DNA from: Bacteroidota bacterium
GTDB lineage: Bacteria > Bacteroidota > Bacteroidia > Bacteroidales > FEN-979
Direction: 5' to 3'
Length of the DNA: 64,000 nt
Assembly: GCA_026391805.1 (NCBI GenBank)
Contig: JAPLDJ010000012.1
Location: 73,268-137,267 of the forward strand
Shown: positions 61,392 through 64,000 of the stretch, one piece after another
Numbering within the stretch: the stretch's first letter is position 1
Layout of the letters: each line of letters begins with the position of its first letter
The notes under the pieces: model-generated
The model's input: the letters and a program-made list of their open reading frames with translations, nothing else
Database searches by the model: none
Told to the model about the DNA's origin: nothing
Made by a program: the position numbers and the translations under genes

Positions 61392-62315
61392 ATGACAAAA
61401 GTACTTATTGCCACTGATAAGCCCTTTGCACCGGTTGCGGTGCAAGGCATCCGGAAAGTAACCGAAGAAGCCGGGTTTGAGCTCGTATTGCTTGAAAATT
61501 ATACCAGTCCGGATGATTTCATCAAAGCGGTTGCCGATGTGGACGCCGTGATCATACGGAGCGATAAGGCGGATAAGGCCGTGATCGAAGCCGGTAAGAA
61601 CCTGAAGATCATAGTGCGTGCCGGAGCCGGTTATGACAACATCGACCTCCAGGCCGCCACCGAGAAAGGTATCTGCGCTATGAATACGCCCGGTCAGAAC
61701 TCCAATGCAGTTGCCGAGCTGGCCCTTGGCATGATGGTCTATTCCGCCCGGAACTTCTATAACGGGAAATCCGGATTTGAGCTGAAAGACAAAACCCTCG
61801 GGATCCATGCCTACGGGTATGTCGGCAAAAATGTGGCCCGTATCGCCAAAGGATTCGGAATGAAGATCTGTGCCTTCGATCCCTTCATCACGAAAGAGGA
61901 GATCGAAAAAGATGGCGTGACCGCCGTTGCTTCGGCAGAAGAGCTCTATGCGAAATGCAACTACATTTCACTGCACATTCCGGCCAACAGCCAGACCAAA
62001 CAATCGATCAATTATGCGTTGCTCTCAAAGATGCCCGCCCCGGCTGTTCTTGTGAACACCGCCAGGGCCGAGGTCATCAACGAAGCTGACCTGCTGAAAC
62101 TCTTTCAGGACCGGAAGGATTTTGCCTATCTCTCCGATGTGGAACCCACAAATAAAGCTGATTTTGAAGCTAACTTCAAGGGACGGTATTTCTTTACCCC
62201 CAAGAAAATGGGTGCACAGACGGAAGAGGCAAACATCAACGCAGGAATCGCTGCCGCAAAACAGATCGTTAATTTCCTGAAGAATGGTGACCGGACTTTC
62301 CAGGTCAACAAATAG
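61392..62315 (+). CDS. serA: D-3-phosphoglycerate dehydrogenase, short Bacteroidota/Entamoeba-type
   Basis: The 307-residue D-2-hydroxyacid dehydrogenase has the NAD-binding motif GIHAYGYVGKNVARIAKGFG, catalytic Arg in VNTARAEVIN and Glu in SDVEPTNKA. Where most family members have the catalytic His (TPHxGG), this protein reads TPKKMGAQT, with Lys in place of His, as in the group including Bacteroidota and Entamoeba enzymes. It lacks ACT domains and so likely lacks serine feedback. It oxidises 3-phosphoglycerate and lies downstream of serC. Confidence 0.93.
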   Translation: MTKVLIATDKPFAPVAVQGIRKVTEEAGFELVLLENYTSPDDFIKAVADVDAVIIRSDKADKAVIEAGKNLKIIVRAGAGYDNIDLQAATEKGICAMNTPGQNSNAVAELALGMMVYSARNFYNGKSGFELKDKTLGIHAYGYVGKNVARIAKGFGMKICAFDPFITKEEIEKDGVTAVASAEELYAKCNYISLHIPANSQTKQSINYALLSKMPAPAVLVNTARAEVINEADLLKLFQDRKDFAYLSDVEPTNKADFEANFKGRYFFTPKKMGAQTEEANINAGIAAAKQIVNFLKNGDRTFQVNK

Positions 62316-62396
62316 TACATCGAAACAGATTCCAGGAAAACCCTTACTATGATATAGTCCTCTGATTTTAGTACTCACATTTATGACTGATGAACC

Positions 62397-62828
62397 ATGG
62401 ACAACGAAATGGAAAGACCCACGACCTTTTTCAGGTTTGAAGACCTGAGAATCTATCATAAGGCACTTGAATATGTCGATTCGATTTATGCGATGGCGAG
62501 AAGTGCAAAAGATGATTATTATACCCGTTCCTTCTTCGAGCGTTTTCTGGCTGCAGCCACAAGCATTGCGACAAACATTGCAGAAGGATCATCCCGGAAC
62601 AAGAGCCAGTTTGTTTATTACCTGAAAATGGCCAAGAGTTCGGTGCGGGAATGTGTGGTATTGTCTACCATGGCGCAAAGCCAGAAGTTCATCACGGCCG
62701 ATGGTTTTGAGGGCTCAAAGAACCACCTCATGGAGATGACAAAGATGATCGGCGCCCTGATCGGCTCCCTTCAGCGCAGTGTCAGACCGGGGGAACTTGG
62801 TTCTGATGACGAAGAGGGTGATGGATGA
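62397..62828 (+). CDS. Four-helix-bundle protein, 23S rRNA intervening-sequence family
   Basis: The 143-residue protein matches the S23/IVP four-helix-bundle family: FRFEDLRIYHKALEYVDSIY, FLAAATSIATNIAEGSSRNK, YYLKMAKSSVRECVVLSTMA and a final helix. An acidic tail (SDDEEGDG) follows. The function of these proteins is unknown; homologs occur inside 23S rRNA insertions or as stand-alone genes. Here it separates serA from the DUF1015 gene, two genes often adjacent in Bacteroidota. An ATG at 62409 is an alternative start. Confidence 0.88.
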   Translation: MDNEMERPTTFFRFEDLRIYHKALEYVDSIYAMARSAKDDYYTRSFFERFLAAATSIATNIAEGSSRNKSQFVYYLKMAKSSVRECVVLSTMAQSQKFITADGFEGSKNHLMEMTKMIGALIGSLQRSVRPGELGSDDEEGDG

Positions 62829-62897
62829 CCTGTTCATTCCTCCGGTTAATCTTTCTTGCGTTTTTTTTGTGATGAAATTTCATTAAACAACTATTTT

Positions 62898-64000
62898 ATG
62901 GCTATTTTAAAGGCTTTCAGGGGTCTCAGACCTCCGAGAGATATTGCTAAGGACCTCGCTTCGCGACCTTATGACGTGCTCAACTCGGATGAAGCAAGAG
63001 TTGAAGCAAAGGAAAATCCCTACTCGCTGCTTCACATTATCAAACCGGAAATCGACCTCCCCGCCGATGTGGATATCCATTCCCAGGCTGTGTATGACAA
63101 GGCAAAAGAGAACTTTGACCTGTTCCGGAAAAAAGGCTGGCTGGTTCAGGATGTTGAGGATTACCTTTACATTTATGCCCAAACCATGAACGGAAAGACG
63201 CAGTACGGGATCGTCGGCTGTGCCGGGGTTGAGGATTACATGAACGGCATCATCCGTAAGCATGAACTTACGCGGAAGGACAAGGAAGAAGACCGCATGA
63301 AACATGTCAGGATCACCGATGCCAACATGGAACCTGTATTTTTTGCCTACCCTGCCGTCCCGGAGATCGATTCCATCGTCTCGGGAATCGTTAAAAACAA
63401 TGCTCCCGAATATGATTTTGTTGCTGCTGACGGAGTGGGCCATCACTTCTGGATGATCACGGATAAGCAAACCATCGACCGGATTACCGCACTTTTTGCA
63501 AAGATTCCTTTCACCTATGTTGCCGACGGACATCACCGCACGGCCGCGGCTGCCCTCGTTGGGAATGAAAAGAAGCAGAACAATCCGGGACATACGGGAA
63601 CCGAAGAATATAATTATTTCCTTGCCGTCCATTTTCCCGACAACCAGCTCAGCATCATCGATTACAACCGGGTTGTTAAGGACCTGAACGGATTATCCGC
63701 TTCGGAATTTCTTTCAAAGCTCTCAGTAACCTTTACCGTTGAAGAAAAAGGAGCTGCCGTTTACAAGCCCGAAAGGCTGCATAATTTCAGCCTCTACATG
63801 GAAGGGAAATGGTATTCGCTGACAGCAAAGCCCGGCACCTACAACGACAGCGACCCGATCGGTGTACTCGATGTGACGATCCTTTCGCGTCTGATCCTCG
63901 ACCCCATTCTTGACATCAAGGATCTGCGGACTTCAACGAAGATTGATTTCGTGGGCGGTATCCGCGGACTTGGAGAACTCTCAAAACGGGTCGACAGCGG
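62898..64000 (+). CDS. DUF1015 family protein (partial, runs off the window)
   Basis: The frame starts MAILKAFRGLRPPRDIAKDL and stays open to the window end (about 367 residues). DUF1015 features are SRPYDVLNSDEARVEAKENP, HELTRKDKEEDRMKH, and the conserved VADGHHRTAAA followed by FLAVHFPDNQLSIIDYNRV. The family (HPr-domain-related, possibly a kinase-like enzyme of serine metabolism) often follows serC-serA; the role is not settled. The C-terminus is missing. Confidence 0.92.
   Translation, partial: MAILKAFRGLRPPRDIAKDLASRPYDVLNSDEARVEAKENPYSLLHIIKPEIDLPADVDIHSQAVYDKAKENFDLFRKKGWLVQDVEDYLYIYAQTMNGKTQYGIVGCAGVEDYMNGIIRKHELTRKDKEEDRMKHVRITDANMEPVFFAYPAVPEIDSIVSGIVKNNAPEYDFVAADGVGHHFWMITDKQTIDRITALFAKIPFTYVADGHHRTAAAALVGNEKKQNNPGHTGTEEYNYFLAVHFPDNQLSIIDYNRVVKDLNGLSASEFLSKLSVTFTVEEKGAAVYKPERLHNFSLYMEGKWYSLTAKPGTYNDSDPIGVLDVTILSRLILDPILDIKDLRTSTKIDFVGGIRGLGELSKRVDS

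Overview
The window comes from a Bacteroidota chromosome, most likely an anaerobic Bacteroidales-type lineage. Signs of this are five proteins ending in a T9SS type A sorting domain, lipoproteins with Bacteroidota-style lipoboxes, promoters of the TTTG-N19-21-TAnnTTTG kind, little use of Shine-Dalgarno sites, and gene orders typical of the phylum (bamD-rpoZ-coaBC-DUF4835-recN, gyrA-TPR, GlmU-like-rpmE2, serC-serA-DUF1015). It is a mosaic of housekeeping blocks and accessory islands. I saw no tRNA, rRNA, CRISPR array, transposase or phage gene.

Layout: 0-3.5 kb is the end of a secreted T9SS protein followed by a BtuB-like TonB receptor and a BtuG-like beta-propeller lipoprotein (probable corrinoid uptake). 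3.5-9.2 kb holds a NUDIX CoA pyrophosphatase, clpS, a promoter-to-terminator unit that looks like a structured non-coding RNA (about 4734-5057), a lipoprotein, a 5-alpha-reductase-like enzyme paired with a nucleotide-sugar/steroid-type dehydrogenase, and an unknown 388-residue protein. 9.2-9.5 kb is an AT-rich divergent control region with repeated GCTTAA sites. 9.7-13 kb carries an SRPBCC-GyrI fusion and a DUF5687 ABC transporter.

13.0-17.0 kb is a complete 4-hydroxyphenylacetate decarboxylase operon (hpdB-hpdC-hpdA): glycyl radical enzyme, two-cluster Fe-S small subunit and radical-SAM activase. All catalytic residues are recognisable, and it predicts p-cresol formation. 17.1-21 kb is accessory: a Cys-rich lipoprotein with an unusually strong SD site, and a HigBA toxin-antitoxin pair running into a secreted Ycf48-repeat protein. 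The last part is bracketed by imperfect direct repeats.

21-39.7 kb is mostly core: a TPR protein, gyrA, clpC, then an ETF-linked electron transfer operon (etfB, etfA, membrane NarI/HdrC-like protein, HdrB-like CCG protein, acyl-CoA dehydrogenase), fabI, recN, a DUF4835 protein, coaBC, rpoZ and bamD. 39.7-45.3 kb contains a lipoprotein, an alpha-oxoamine synthase paired with a strikingly Arg-rich membrane protein, and a T9SS carboxypeptidase overlapping dapA. 45.3-64 kb holds dapA, a DUF6913 protein, an MBL hydrolase, a peptide-binding lipoprotein, two tandem secreted M1 aminopeptidases, lon, a GlmU-like protein, rpmE2, a LuxC-like reductase, serC, serA, a four-helix-bundle protein and the start of a DUF1015 gene.

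Together these suggest a protein- and peptide-degrading fermenter. Secreted M1 and M14 peptidases and a peptide-binding protein feed amino acid catabolism, aromatic acids are decarboxylated by HPAD, and acyl-CoA oxidation passes electrons through ETF to a membrane quinone-reducing Fe-S module.
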